Shown in pieces: positions 33,552 to 44,439 of a DNA stretch of 64,000 nt. The stretch is from Phialophora verrucosa (taxonomy: Eukaryota > Ascomycota > Eurotiomycetes > Chaetothyriales > Herpotrichiellaceae), in contig MSED01000007.1 in the NCBI GenBank assembly GCA_002099365.1, positions 1,488,001-1,552,000 on the forward strand, written 5' to 3'. Every line of letters starts with the position of its first letter. The first letter of the stretch is position 1. The notes under the pieces are model-generated. The model had not been told where the DNA came from. It did not search any database and saw nothing but the letters and a program-made list of their open reading frames with translations. A program made the translations under genes and the position numbers.

Positions 33552-34952
33552 ATGAATTACTTCCGGCCAAGAGCTGGGCGGATCGGGACCGGCACATCTA
33601 CTATTACCTTCAGATCAAGGCCCGCTTGTGTGAGATGGAGTGCGTTCAACAGCGCACAATCCCGACCAATAATATCCAAATCTTCCCCTGAAGGCCCCCT
33701 CAAGCCACGCCGAATCGTGCTGGCGGCAGTGCTGGCTGGCGCAGGTAGCTTTGTATTACTTAACCTTCCACTCCGCCCAGCATATGCTGAAGCACCTCCT
33801 CCGGAAGAGACGATCAAGAAACAACCCCTCGGAGGCCACATCCACGGTCATGACAAACGACTAGTGCCACATGCAGCTCCTGTGACTTCCAAGAACGCCG
33901 TGCATGAGAAAGCAGGACATCTGCATCTAGCCGACATCTACACCGAGCTGGAGCACGAATCACTGGACCTTGCCAAACTACCCATAGAGGAAGCCATCCT
34001 GACCAGAGCGCCCGATGTTCCTCCCAGCATCACTCGCGACTATCCCGTCGTCCTAAAGGTTGACCTGACCACGACAATCAAGAAGATCCAGCTGACGGGG
34101 GCGTACAAATACGAACAATGGACGTTTAACGATCAAGTTCCCGGCCCCTTCATACGGGCAAGAGTCGGAGACGTGGTCGAGTTGACGTTGAGCAACAAGG
34201 ACGAGACGGGCATGCCACATAATATCGACAGCCACGCCTTTCTGGGCCCAGGAGGCGGTTCGGCCGTTACGACAACCGAATTGGGCCAGTCAAAGACAGC
34301 CAGGTTCAAGTTACTGTGCCCGGGACTGTTTGTGTATCACTGCGCAGCAGGGCCCGTCCCCGTGCACATCGCGAACGGTATGTTCGGCCTGATGTACGTC
34401 CAGCCGGCAGAGGGCGACCTTCCACCCGTGGACAAGGAATACTTTGTCGTGCAAAGTGAATGGTATCACGAGCCGCCGGAAGTGGACGACGAGGGGCGAA
34501 AGGTGTCCGAGGTCGAGTTCTCATATCCCAACGCGCTGCGCGAAGAACCCGAGGCCGTCTTCTTCAACGGCAAGGAATCGGCGCTGACACGCGACAGACC
34601 GTTGAAAGCCAGTGTGAACGACACGGTGCGCATCTTCTTCGGCAACGCAGGCCCAAACCTGGCGAGCTCGTTCCACGTCATTGGCGGCAACTTTCGAAGA
34701 GCCTACCGTGATGGCGACGTTTTGAGTCCCCCCGGGCAATTCGTGTCGACACTCAGCGTCCCGCCGGGTGGCGCTACCATCGTCGACATGCATATGCTGG
34801 TGCCCGGCACAATGACATTGGTCGACCATGCTATCTTCAGATTGGACAAAGGCGCTGTCGGATACTTGAATGTCTCCGGAAAGCCGAGGCCCGATATCTA
34901 TCAGAGCGTGCAACCCCCTAACCCGTGTCCTGGTTGCAAGCTACACCCATGA
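33552..34952 (+). CDS. nirK: Copper-containing nitrite reductase, mitochondrial
   Basis: Single exon, 466 residues. The first about 75 residues are basic, then hydrophobic (VLAAVLAGAGSFVLLNL), fitting import into mitochondria. Two cupredoxin domains follow. Type 1 copper ligands are His in MPHNIDSH, Cys in VYHCAAGPVPVHIANGM, the His eight residues on, and the Met five further. Type 2 site residues are Asp and His of NIDSH, His of VYHC, His of SSFHVIGG, and a late His (VDHAIF). It would reduce nitrite to nitric oxide in the fungal denitrification pathway. All catalytic residues are present. It is convergent with a flavohaemoglobin gene 208 bp away, which fits disposal of the NO product. Confidence 0.95.
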   Translation: MNYFRPRAGRIGTGTSTITFRSRPACVRWSAFNSAQSRPIISKSSPEGPLKPRRIVLAAVLAGAGSFVLLNLPLRPAYAEAPPPEETIKKQPLGGHIHGHDKRLVPHAAPVTSKNAVHEKAGHLHLADIYTELEHESLDLAKLPIEEAILTRAPDVPPSITRDYPVVLKVDLTTTIKKIQLTGAYKYEQWTFNDQVPGPFIRARVGDVVELTLSNKDETGMPHNIDSHAFLGPGGGSAVTTTELGQSKTARFKLLCPGLFVYHCAAGPVPVHIANGMFGLMYVQPAEGDLPPVDKEYFVVQSEWYHEPPEVDDEGRKVSEVEFSYPNALREEPEAVFFNGKESALTRDRPLKASVNDTVRIFFGNAGPNLASSFHVIGGNFRRAYRDGDVLSPPGQFVSTLSVPPGGATIVDMHMLVPGTMTLVDHAIFRLDKGAVGYLNVSGKPRPDIYQSVQPPNPCPGCKLHP

Positions 34953-35160
34953 TGTAGTGGACTGTGGTCGCATGAGCTATCGTTATCCTAATTCAGCGAG
35001 CCGGTCGAAACAAGTACCTTTTTTCTAATGTACAGCATAGGATGTCTTGGTTTTGGCTGAAAGTCCACGAACAGACGCCCTCAACAGCCAAATATCGTGG
35101 ATAATGTGGTGCGTCCGTCGCTACCATCGCCGCACAGCCTGAGCTCTAACCCCGGTCGCC

Positions 35161-36507
35161 CTACGCAATGCCTGAACCAAAAACCTCAGAATGAATCCGC
35201 GCTGCGCGGACGCCGAGGGCTTCGAGGGATTTTTGCTGTGTCTGCATGAACGGTATCGGTCCACAGAGATAGTAGTCGGCGTCGGGCAAGACAATCTTGT
35301 CCTGGATCTTTTCAAGCTCGATGCGACCCTCGTAATCATAATCTTTTCCTTCCTGATCCGAATTGGCTATCTCTTCGTAGAAGACTGCCTTTGATACTTG
35401 GGGGTTGTCCTTGACGATCTGGGAGAGATACTCCTTCATTGCGTGAACCTTTCCATTACGCACGGCGTGGACAAAGACGACCTTTCTCGTAGGTGCATGA
35501 TCCACAAGGGTCCCAAGCATAGACAGCATTGGAGTGATGCCAACACCTCCACTAATCAGGACCACTGGACTGCTCGCTTCCACATCCAGAGTAAAGTCTC
35601 CATAGGGGTTGCTGACGTCGATTTCAGTGCCTTCGGCTACATTCTCGTGTAGCAGATTCGATATCCGGCCAGCCGGGGCAAGGTTCTTTGAAGATTCTTT
35701 CTTCACTGAAATGCGGAAGTGGTTCCCGGCCGGAGCGTCGGACAAGCTGTACTGTCGAGGCTGGTATACGCCTAGGTCAGGTACAAATACTCGGACGGAG
35801 ATATACTGGCCAGACGTAAAGCTAGGTAGCTTCCCGCCGTCAACGGGTTCGAGATAGAATGAGATGATTTCGTTGCTCTCGTCCACCTTGCGAGCCACTC
35901 TGAATTTCCGCCAGCCGGTCCAGCCACCTGGTGTATGTTTGGCTTTCTCAAACAGATTTTTCTCAAAGTCGATAAAGATATCGGCCAGTTGCTGGTATGC
36001 CGCCGCCCAGGCATCAATAACGGGTTGATTTACTGCGTCCCCGAGCACTTCTTTGATGGATGCGAGTAGGTTTTCGCCCACAATGGGATATTGGTCCGCA
36101 GTGACTCCCAGGCTAGCGTGTTTATGGCCAATGCGCGAAACAGCAGTGGTCAACGCTCCCAAATTGTCGATGTTGGCCGCGTACGCCCAAACAGCGTGTG
36201 CAAGCGCTGCAGGCTGGGTGCCGGTGGCTTGGTGTGCCGAGTTGAAGATGTTGCGCAGCTCAGGATGGTTGGAGAGCATACGCTTGTAGAAGTGAGAGGT
36301 AATGGCGACGCCATGCTCAGCCAGCACGGGAGCGGTGGATTTGACGATCTCCTGGTGTTCTGCACTCAGCTCTTGCCGACACGGTGACGAGTGGAAGTCT
36401 GCGCGAGCATTTCTCGATGATACTACTGCCGCTATGACGGCGCGACGCGACTGTACGCCAGCTGCGTTTGAGGAAACGAATTTGGACAATTGACTTCTAG
36501 CCAACAT
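35161..36507 (-). CDS. Flavohaemoglobin (nitric oxide dioxygenase), probably mitochondrial
   Basis: Single exon, 448 residues. The globin domain (from about residue 45) has the B10 Tyr in HFYKRML, the E7 Gln in AHQATGTQ, and the proximal His in RIGHKHASLG. The FAD domain has RQYSLSDAP, and the NAD domain has GGVGITPMLSML and CGPIPFMQTQQ. It would oxidise NO to nitrate using O2 and NAD(P)H. The start has about 44 extra residues (MLARSQLSKFVSS..., Arg/Ser-rich, acid-free), a good mitochondrial presequence. This matches the mitochondrial NirK next to it. Intact. Confidence 0.95.
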   Translation of the reverse strand: MLARSQLSKFVSSNAAGVQSRRAVIAAVVSSRNARADFHSSPCRQELSAEHQEIVKSTAPVLAEHGVAITSHFYKRMLSNHPELRNIFNSAHQATGTQPAALAHAVWAYAANIDNLGALTTAVSRIGHKHASLGVTADQYPIVGENLLASIKEVLGDAVNQPVIDAWAAAYQQLADIFIDFEKNLFEKAKHTPGGWTGWRKFRVARKVDESNEIISFYLEPVDGGKLPSFTSGQYISVRVFVPDLGVYQPRQYSLSDAPAGNHFRISVKKESSKNLAPAGRISNLLHENVAEGTEIDVSNPYGDFTLDVEASSPVVLISGGVGITPMLSMLGTLVDHAPTRKVVFVHAVRNGKVHAMKEYLSQIVKDNPQVSKAVFYEEIANSDQEGKDYDYEGRIELEKIQDKIVLPDADYYLCGPIPFMQTQQKSLEALGVRAARIHSEVFGSGIA

Positions 36508-37302
36508 TTCGGGGGTAGTAATTGACGAATGGGATTGAATTGTTTTGGTCTTGGTCAGCTCAATGCTTATCCGTTATGGTATGGTTAGGCATAGGTCGTA
36601 TACCATCAAACGGGTTCGCATTATATAAGGGGTCGTTGGAATGCCAGTCCCCGCGGAAGTATTGGTAAAAGTAACATTTCCAGTGGTCATTAGTCGTGGG
36701 GCAACCCTGTAAGTTGGTGGTGAGACCTGAGGCTCCTGATGATCGCCATCACGCCACTTTTTTCTGATGTTTTTACAGTGGCAACATGTTGAAGAATCGG
36801 TGACAATGTAGCTCAAGTCGACGTCGGAGATGCTGAAGGTACTCTATGAAAGAATCTTCACTGGGACCCTTCGCCATATCCTAAGGCTGGCATAGAGTGC
36901 ATTGTTGATGAGCCGAAGCAGACTTGTCGAAGAAACTGGTTCCGCTGGAAGAAAAGCTCCCCACCCCCGACCCATCCTCGTTCCCCCTTGCATATTAATT
37001 TGCACATCACATTAATCGAGAATTATCAACCCTCAGTTGATGGAGAATACTGCGAGAGGTCATGGTCACCGTGTATTTGGAAACTAACCACCCACCATTC
37101 AAAGATGCTAGGCAGGCTCTGGCCTCTACCTCAACATGAGTTGGCCATCATCCCCGAACAACTGCACTCTTGGGAAAATTCCTTGATTCAGCACCAGGGT
37201 TGAGATTGACGAGCGCAACTCAGATGACTGTTAAGCCTCGTCTTTCTCAGTGCAGGTAATGCACTTTTCCTTGCTCTCCCATCGTCATTGTCGGAGAGCT
37301 CC
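36508..37302. other. Intergenic between flavohaemoglobin and the nitrate reductase 3' end
   Basis: No gene seen; contains the flavohaemoglobin promoter. No operator identified with certainty. Confidence 0.4.
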
Positions 37303-38010
37303 TTAGAACCCGAAGCAATTTTCGTCTTCCTTAAAGCCCCAATCTAGGATGTCACAAATAACGGTTAGCACATCTTCCTCAGGAAATAATGCAGGCAACC
37401 TGTAACACGTCAACCGGAAGATAGGTCATAGGAGGACGCACCCCGTAGAGCCGGCAGTGCAGCCTTCTGGATCATAGCCGGCGGCCCACACAGGAAAGTA
37501 ACAACTTGCTCTTCATCTTTGCTGTCCGGCTTCGGTGGCGGGAACAGATGCTTCTTGATAATTTCTGCGGTCACGTAGCCTGTGAGTCCGCCGCTGGCCT
37601 CCCACTGCTGCTGATCTTGGGGATGATCTGGCACATGAGTTATTTTGATACGGCCTTCACTCTCCTCAACGATCCTGTTAAGCTCCCCACACGACAAGAT
37701 GTCCGCCTGCGACTTGTTTGCGTCGATCATCCTGATTTCCGTCTTGTCCAGATTCTTGTCTGGTTTCGCTGCGGACCCATCACAACCCTCGACGACCCGT
37801 TCCAGAAGCGCATATCCGGGCGTTAGTCAACTACCGCCAACGATCAAATTGACTTTGCGAAATGTCCTCTGTTTACCTTCGATCTGGAACTCACCGTTGC
37901 CAAGATACACAATGTCACCGGTCGGGCCACACACTTCAACGAGCCACCCTCAATTCGACAAGAAAGTGCCGACCGCCGATGCCATTTGTAGCGTTAGAGA
38001 GTGGTTCTTC
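37303..38010 (-). pseudogene. niaD: Nitrate reductase, C-terminal FAD/NAD(P)H fragment
   Basis: Reading leftward: VEVCGPTGDIVYLGNGEF, FRKVNLIVGGS, then an in-frame TGA where the Gly of GGSGxTP belongs. Next are LTPGYALLERVVEG, IRMIDANKSQADIL, TFLCGPPAMIQKAALPALR, and, after an intron (G|GTGCGT..CCTAG), the canonical end DWGFKEDENCFGF and stop. A second stop lies just upstream (FLSN followed by TGA). The flavin part, the cytochrome b5 domain and the molybdenum domain are missing here; coding homology fades at about 38010-38100, where the recombinase relic starts. The N-terminal half of a nitrate reductase is at 55.6-57.4 kb, same strand. Confidence 0.85.
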
Positions 38011-38179
38011 GCGGGCTTTACTCGGGTCACTGGCACAGAGAGACCGTGGCCGAGGATAGGAGTGAGGTGTATTATGTACGATAAGGACTTCCCTTACCCA
38101 CTCGTATCCCGAATTCTCTAGATAAACGGAGACTAACACATTCAGTGGGCACGACGGACGTTGACCAGATAAGGCGTCG

Positions 38180-39470
38180 TCGTCAACAAGCACTGTCCTA
38201 AATATAATTTCACCGTCCGCGATCTGACTCGAGTTCTACTGGCGCTGTGGACGTATAACGAATTAATACTTATATACGAGCGGCACCGAGTACAAGCTAC
38301 GTTCCTCATCTACGCCTACTGCTAGACTGGAGCGCTCATCGACACCTTTTTTAAAGGTGATTTACGCTATAGAGTACGTTCTCCTACTAATCTTAGAATC
38401 TAATCCTATTCTTAACTTTTTCTAGGACGTCGACCTAATCTTGTAGCGCGAGAATAGTAAGGTAGACGGCCGTAATTAGAGACTAGTGTACAGAATCGAT
38501 AAGAGTTAGATAAAGAATAACTATAATTTCGAGAATATTATATAGGTAAATATCTATTGACCGCCCTCGTGCTTTTCTCTATACGTAGGCTAATAAAGGT
38601 ACCGACTATCCTAGCTTCGGGGCGGCGGCTAAGGAGTATAAGAGGCTCTTCTATAACGGCGCCGGTTTTCTTTTAACTATAGCCATCGCTTACGGCGCCC
38701 TTTTTAAGTATAACTCTCTCGATAACTTTCGCTAGTAAGTTATCTCTAAGGGTAAAGATAAGGTTATCCTCCGGTTTAAAGACTTCGCCTTAGATAGACC
38801 TATTCTCTAAAAATACACTAAAGTCGGTAGCGTAACTAAGGAGCTTATAACTAAGTCGGTATTCCTCGATATCCTTAGAAGTACCCTGATTAACGTTAGC
38901 TACTTCTATAGTATATTAATCTATATAATTAAATATTAGCTAATAAAGAAGTAGATTATAAATATCTTTATCTATTAAGTATCTTATACCTTAACTAATA
39001 TTAGTTCCTTAGAACGGTATATAGTAGTTAAAAAGTCCTAACACTTAAATTATATTAATCCTTAAGTGTTTAGCTAAAGTTACGAGGCGACTTACTCTTT
39101 AGTTAATAGTAAGGCGGCGTTCCGATATAAGGAAGGCGGCTAACGCTATATTAAATATTTCTAAAGTCTTAAAAAGTTCTATAAGGATAGCCTATCCGAT
39201 AAACTACTTACTTACCTTAAAGAAGAGTTAAGATAAGATCCTCGACTTTACGAGCTTAAAGCTAAGCTATAGGCGCTTATAGGGAATATAGAAGCTACCG
39301 GCGATAATTAGGCTTTTAGTAACGCTAAATATTAGTTAATAATATACTTTAAGAAATTAAAGCGGGACGCCTTACGGCTATTTTAAGAGACTTAAGTTTA
39401 AGAGCGCTAAGACTAGAAGATCCTAAGCTGTAGGAAAGAGGTAGTATAAGACGGTTTAAAAGACGGAACT
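38180..39470 (+). pseudogene. DUF3435 (tyrosine-recombinase-like) gene relic, 5' part
   Basis: The plus strand decodes a DUF3435/C2H2 protein if TAA/TAG are read as RIP-mutated CAA/CAG. Early is VRDLTRVLLALW, then VQATFLIYAYC-TGALIDTFF, LRYR, GAGFLLTIAIAYGALF, KDKVILRFKDFALDRPIL and KYTKVGSVTKE. Further on are SLERYI-VVKKS, YEATYSLVNSKAAF and YIKYF-SLKKFYKDSL, then DPRLYELKAKL-ALIG and KRDALRLF-ET. One or two frame changes occur before 38550. The active-site Arg/His region is degraded. Members of DUF3435 include the captain recombinases of Starship elements. The frame runs into the left GAACT of the retrotransposon and resumes on its right side. The first residues are not found; the nitrate reductase fragment lies immediately left. 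Confidence 0.65.
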
Positions 39471-39655
39471 TATTAGGGATAGCCTAATAGGATAGGCAGA
39501 GCGTAGTAATAACAATAGTATTTAAGACTTAAGTTACCCTTAACGTTCAGTTAATACGAGACTCGAAGTATAAGAGAAGGATACTTCTCTTATATAAATA
39601 TCTCCTTATATATATAAGACTCTTAGTACCGAAATATTCCTTAACGTTCTTAATA
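39471..39655 (-). repeat. 3' LTR of the Gypsy element
   Basis: 185 bp, matching the right LTR over its whole length with mainly C/T and G/A differences (TATTAGG against TGTTAGG at the end). It contains TATATATATAAGAC. Confidence 0.88.
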
Positions 39656-40270
39656 ACTATCCCCCCTCCTCGAGACTTCTCGTCCTCGAGAAGCGGTATA
39701 GTTATATATAAGGCGTATTATATAGGCTCTTATAGTAGCCTTATAGTAGGTGTTATTATTTAAGTAGTTTTTAGGTATAGTACTTCTATTATAGTACTAT
39801 AATACTAATAAGTTATAGCCTTACCCTTAGCGTATAGCCTTATTAAGTACGCTGCCGTATAGCCTTATCGAGTATACTACTTACTATTAATAGTAAATAT
39901 AGTTATTAATAATAAATATAGCTATTATTATCTAGCGATAGTAAAGTCGCTACTATATCTAATATTTACTATACGTCTATAACTAAAACCCTCTTCTTAT
40001 TCTTCTTCTTCTTTTTTTTTTTTTTCTTTCTCTTATAATAATAGTAATAGTAATAATAATAGCAGCAACAGTAATCTATAAGTGCTCCTCTATAGCGACT
40101 CGTATATTATATTATATATTTAACTAATATATAGCTAGCCTTTTAGTTAATTAATCTTCTTTCTTAATTTTTATTAATAAATATAAATTACCCTTTACGC
40201 TTAGCGTATATTAATCGTAATAATATCGGCTATTGAAGTTTAAATTCCCTCTACGCCTCTCGCCCTTACT

Positions 40271-40305
40271 CCGCCGCCCCCGCCCCCCGCCCCCCGCCCC
40301 CGCCG
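40271..40305 (-). other. G-run tract, potential G-quadruplex on the minus strand
   Basis: The plus strand carries C runs of 5-6 separated by single G bases (CCCCCGCCCCCCGCCCCCCGCCCCC). The minus strand therefore has four G runs of 5-6 with one-base loops, a strong quadruplex pattern. CpC and CpG are not RIP targets, which explains its survival in an AT-rich block. Confidence 0.7.
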
Positions 40306-40514
40306 ACCCTAATACCGTAGGCGCCGCGGCCGCGAGTAGCGACGGTAGTAGCTGTCGTAATAGTAGTAGTAGTAATAAGCTGCCCGATAATAATAGAAAT
40401 AAGCGTAGTATATCTTACTCTTCCGCGTATTATATAATTATAGTAGTTAACTCGTATACTTAGAGCGATCCCTAAGCCCGCTTAAGAAGAAGAAGCGTAC
40501 TCGTATATTAACTA

Positions 40515-40915
40515 GACTGTAGATTAAATATTAGATAGTCTAATAAGATAGTATAACTCTATAGGGTTTTAAGCTCTATCGGATAGCTAATTTAATATTA
40601 AGAGCCCTATTAAATCGGACACTATAGGGGTCGGACTATACCGTCGGATAATTAGTATAGTCTAAAATAAATTTTTTTTTAAAAAATTACTATAATTAAT
40701 ATATTTTATTACTTTTTTTAGAATTATTACTAAGATTATTACTATTTTTAATAAAAATTTAAGGTTTTAGACGGTCTTAGTAAAACCTAATCCGTCCGAA
40801 ACCTTATTTAGAACTAATCGGACTCAGGCTCGGATAGGATAAAAGTATTTAAGTACTATTATCGAACCGGATAAAAGCTTCTATAACTTGACCCGAAACT
40901 ATCCGATCTATAGTC
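40515..40915. mobile_element. TIR element of 401 bp, TA-flanked, RIP-mutated
   Basis: It begins GACTGTAGAT after TA and ends ATCTATAGTC before TA, an inverted pair matching the tips of the two 528-bp elements. The interior differs from theirs and looks RIP-mutated. Probably a related non-autonomous element. Confidence 0.5.
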
Positions 40916-41869
40916 TAGTATCGACGCTACTCTACTACCGGTACCTACGCTCGCTGCGCGACGCCGGCGTAGGGTATACGCTAGTATATAAAAAGATACG
41001 GGGTTATATACGCTACGATCGTTATACTTAAAGTAATTATAGTAGCGTTAGTAAATATATTTCGGTATACTCCTTATTCGCTTCTCTTATATAAATAGTA
41101 TACTAACTATTAAATAGGTTTCTACTTCTCTCGCTTCTACCGTCTAGCGGCTTCTTAATAATAATAATATACTAATTATAAGTAAGGCGAATATATTTAC
41201 TATAGCTAATATTTAAGCCTCGATTAAGGTGTTCTCTAACTGTATATAATTAGCGGAGACTAATACTACCCGCTTAGCGCCTAATATCTATACCTATAGT
41301 AGCCGTAACCGCTCCTTATTTATTTCTCTTAAGGGAGTTATAGATATAGACGCGCTCTTAGTATAGCTTAATAATATTATTAAGGCGTTATATAATATAG
41401 CCGTTATTTAATATAATTATATAAGTCTACTTCTCTTATACTAGTTATATACTAACCTTCTATTAAGCCGGTCGCGGCCCGCCTAAGTAAGCTAATAAGT
41501 TATTATCCTTATTATCCTTATCGGGCGAGGAGTAAATATTAACCTATTTATATATAAATAGTTAGTTAAAGTATAGATAAATATCGCTTTTAGATCGCGT
41601 ACTCCTTATATATATATCGCTTATAGCTTAATATATTAGGAGGTCTTACTATAGTAGACCTATATATATACTTCTTATAAGTTATATAGTAAAATAGTAT
41701 AGAGGACCCCATTAATAGATAGTAAATATTTCTTTTATTTTTAGAGTTAAGTTCGTATATATACTTAATACACTAGTTATAGTATAAATTAAATAATATA
41801 TATATAAGCTTATTTTCTTTTTTTTTTAAATATTTTAATTATATTATGTATATATAATATATTTACCTT

Positions 41870-42200
41870 CGGTTCTTATAAGTTATTTACTTTAGAAAAT
41901 CCCTTTTATTAAATATAGAAGAAGGTCTCTCCTTACTATATATATTTATTAAGAATTTCCGCGATTTCTTATTCCTCCTCTTTATTAATATCTATAGGCG
42001 TAAATAGCTTAATATTAAGTTATATATAATACGCCTATAGTAAAGATATATAGAAGGTATAGTAAAGTTTACTATACTTTACTAAAAGATCTAGTTAATA
42101 GATATTTAACCCGAATTATTTAACTACCTTAAAGGGCCTCAAGAATTAGTTAGCTAGCTTCTTACTTATATATAACGTATAAATATTCTTTATTATAAAT
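41870..42200 (-). pseudogene. Integrase C-terminus and chromodomain relic
   Basis: The minus strand decodes KKLAN-FLRPFKVVK-FG, YYTFYISLL, TPIDINKEEE-EIAEIL and a chromodomain in which both conserved Trp codons are stops (KGFSKVNNL-EPKVNIL). The stops sit where Gln or Trp is expected, as RIP produces. This places the element in the chromovirus branch and fixes its orientation. Confidence 0.75.
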
Positions 42201-42312
42201 AGGACTTAGTCTTTAATATTAAATTATATAAAGATATATTTTTTATTATAATACTCCGCTATCTTAATAGTTTATTCTATTATAATATCGCGCGCTTCGT
42301 GTACTACTTATA

Positions 42313-42840
42313 GACTGTAGATCGGACAGTTTCGGACAGTAATTACGTTAGTGTAGGGTTTTATTAGTACGACACCTTAAAAATTTACTTAGGGATAAAG
42401 TAATATATATTATTATTATTTCTTAAGATAATTTTATATATTATCTTAATTTATATTCTATTTAACTAATACTACTATAATCCTACTAAAAAATACAAGA
42501 TATAACGCGTTAATTATAATATTTTAAATATCGCGTTAAGTACTTTTTAAGTTTTAGCTGTAATAATATTAATAATAAACGCGCTAAGTGTTTTACTTAT
42601 CGATAAGAGATTTATATAGGTAATAAAAGCCCGACCCGATACTAAATATCTTTAGATATTAACTTAAATTAAATAAATAGTTATATATTATAATATATTT
42701 AATTAAATATAATATATTTATACTTATTTATATCTAATAACACGAAAAGAAACACGAAATATTAATTTAAACGCGTAATATTAAATATCGCGTTAAGTGT
42801 AATTTTAGTGTTACACCTTGGCGCTGTCCGATCTACAGTC
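42313..42840 (+). mobile_element. 528-bp TIR element (MITE-like), copy 1
   Basis: It starts GACTGTAGATCGGACAG and ends with its inverse, CTGTCCGATCTACAGTC, with TA on both sides, as for Tc1/mariner-type insertions. No coding capacity. Unlike the surrounding DNA it keeps many CpA and TpG dinucleotides. Copy 2 is its reverse complement and has the same length. Confidence 0.8.
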
Positions 42841-43911
42841 TAACTACTTATACTACTTCTATAAGTACGACTACCTTCTCTTCGGTCTTAGCGTTTCCTT
42901 ATAGCCTCGTATATAGTACTCCCGCTATATTTACGCGTATTAATAGCGAGAAGCGATATATTCTTATAAAGGGTGTTTCGCCTATTATAGTGTTAGCTTA
43001 TAAGTTTATAGTATACTTAGCGCTTATAAGTAGCGTCGCTTAGTTCGATTATTAGTAGTTAATATAGTACCTTAAGTAGTACTCTAGGGTTTAATTTATC
43101 CGCTCTATTTATTTATTAGTCTAGGGATAGAAAGCGGTTAAGAAGAGCCTATAGGTTATAAGATAGAAGTATAGTATACCCTAATAGGCTAATATAAAGA
43201 CCGACCTTTAGTTACTTATAATTAAAGCTAATATATTATATTTCGCTATAACCTTCTTAAGAATAATCTTATTTATAGTAGCTGTATCTATTATACTTCT
43301 ATATAGCGTTAATACTATTATCTTTAAATATCGATTAACGATTACTAGTATTAAGTTATACGCGCCTCTTATATATATCGATAGCGGTAACTTTACTATA
43401 AAGTTTATTAAGATATTCTACTATAGACTCTTTAGCTATAGTAGGAGCTTAAGCTTCCTATAGAGTTTATACTTTAGTATCTTTATCTATTAATAAATAT
43501 TATATAAGTCGATATAAATATATATATCGCTCTTAATCTATAGTTATTAATAATATTATATAATAATATTAATTATCCTTTATCGCCTAAAGTATCCCTC
43601 TTTTTAAAGATTATTATAGTTCGCCTATATTATCTTTTATCTTATAGTAAGATTATATAGTATATATATAACTATATTATAACGCGCGATACTATTTTAG
43701 TCCTTTAATTATTAGCCTTTATATATACTTAATATAATATAGCTATTTAAGATACTTAACTAATAAGCCTTCTTATATTATTTATCTAGTACTTAAAGTT
43801 CTTATATATATTTAGTAAGCGAATCGCGATATAGCGCTATATTCTTTCGCTTTTACTCTTTAATATAAGATTATACTATAGTCTATTCTTCTAGAGTAAG
43901 TAATATAATTA

Positions 43912-44439
43912 GACTATAGATCGGACAGCGCCAAGGTGTAACACTAAAATTACACTTAACGCGATATTTAATATTACGCGTTTAAATTAATATTTCGTGT
44001 TTCTTTTCGTGTTATTAGATATAAATAAGTATAAATATATTATATTTAATTAAATATATTATAATATATAACTATTTATTTAATTTAAGTTAATATCTAA
44101 AGATATTTAGTATCGGGTCGGGCTTTTATTACCTATATAAATCTCTTATCGATAAGTAAAACACTTAGCGCGTTTATTACTAATATTATTATAGCTAAAA
44201 CTTAAAAAGTACTTAACGCGATATTTAAAATATTATAATTAACGCGTTATATCTCGTGTTTTTTAGTAGGATTATAGTAGTATTAGTTAAATAGAATATA
44301 AATTAAGATAATATATAAAATTATTTTAAGAAATAATAATAATATATATTACTTTATCCTTAAGTAAATTTTTAAGGTGTCGTACTAATAAAACCCTATA
44401 CTAACGTAATTACTGTCCGAAACTGTCCGATCTACAGTC
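43912..44439 (-). mobile_element. 528-bp TIR element (MITE-like), copy 2, inverted
   Basis: Near-perfect reverse complement of copy 1, with the same 528-bp length, the same TIRs (one change: GACTATAG) and TA flanks. About 1.07 kb of degraded retrotransposon DNA lies between the copies. Confidence 0.8.

Noticed and set aside
40233..40463. 76-codon Pro/Ser-rich open frame
   Set aside because: It lies in a RIP-mutated element and its proline run only reflects the C-rich tract.
42313..44439. One 2.1-kb element with long inverted arms
   Set aside because: Each arm has its own complete TIRs and TA flanks, so two separate 528-bp elements are the simpler reading.
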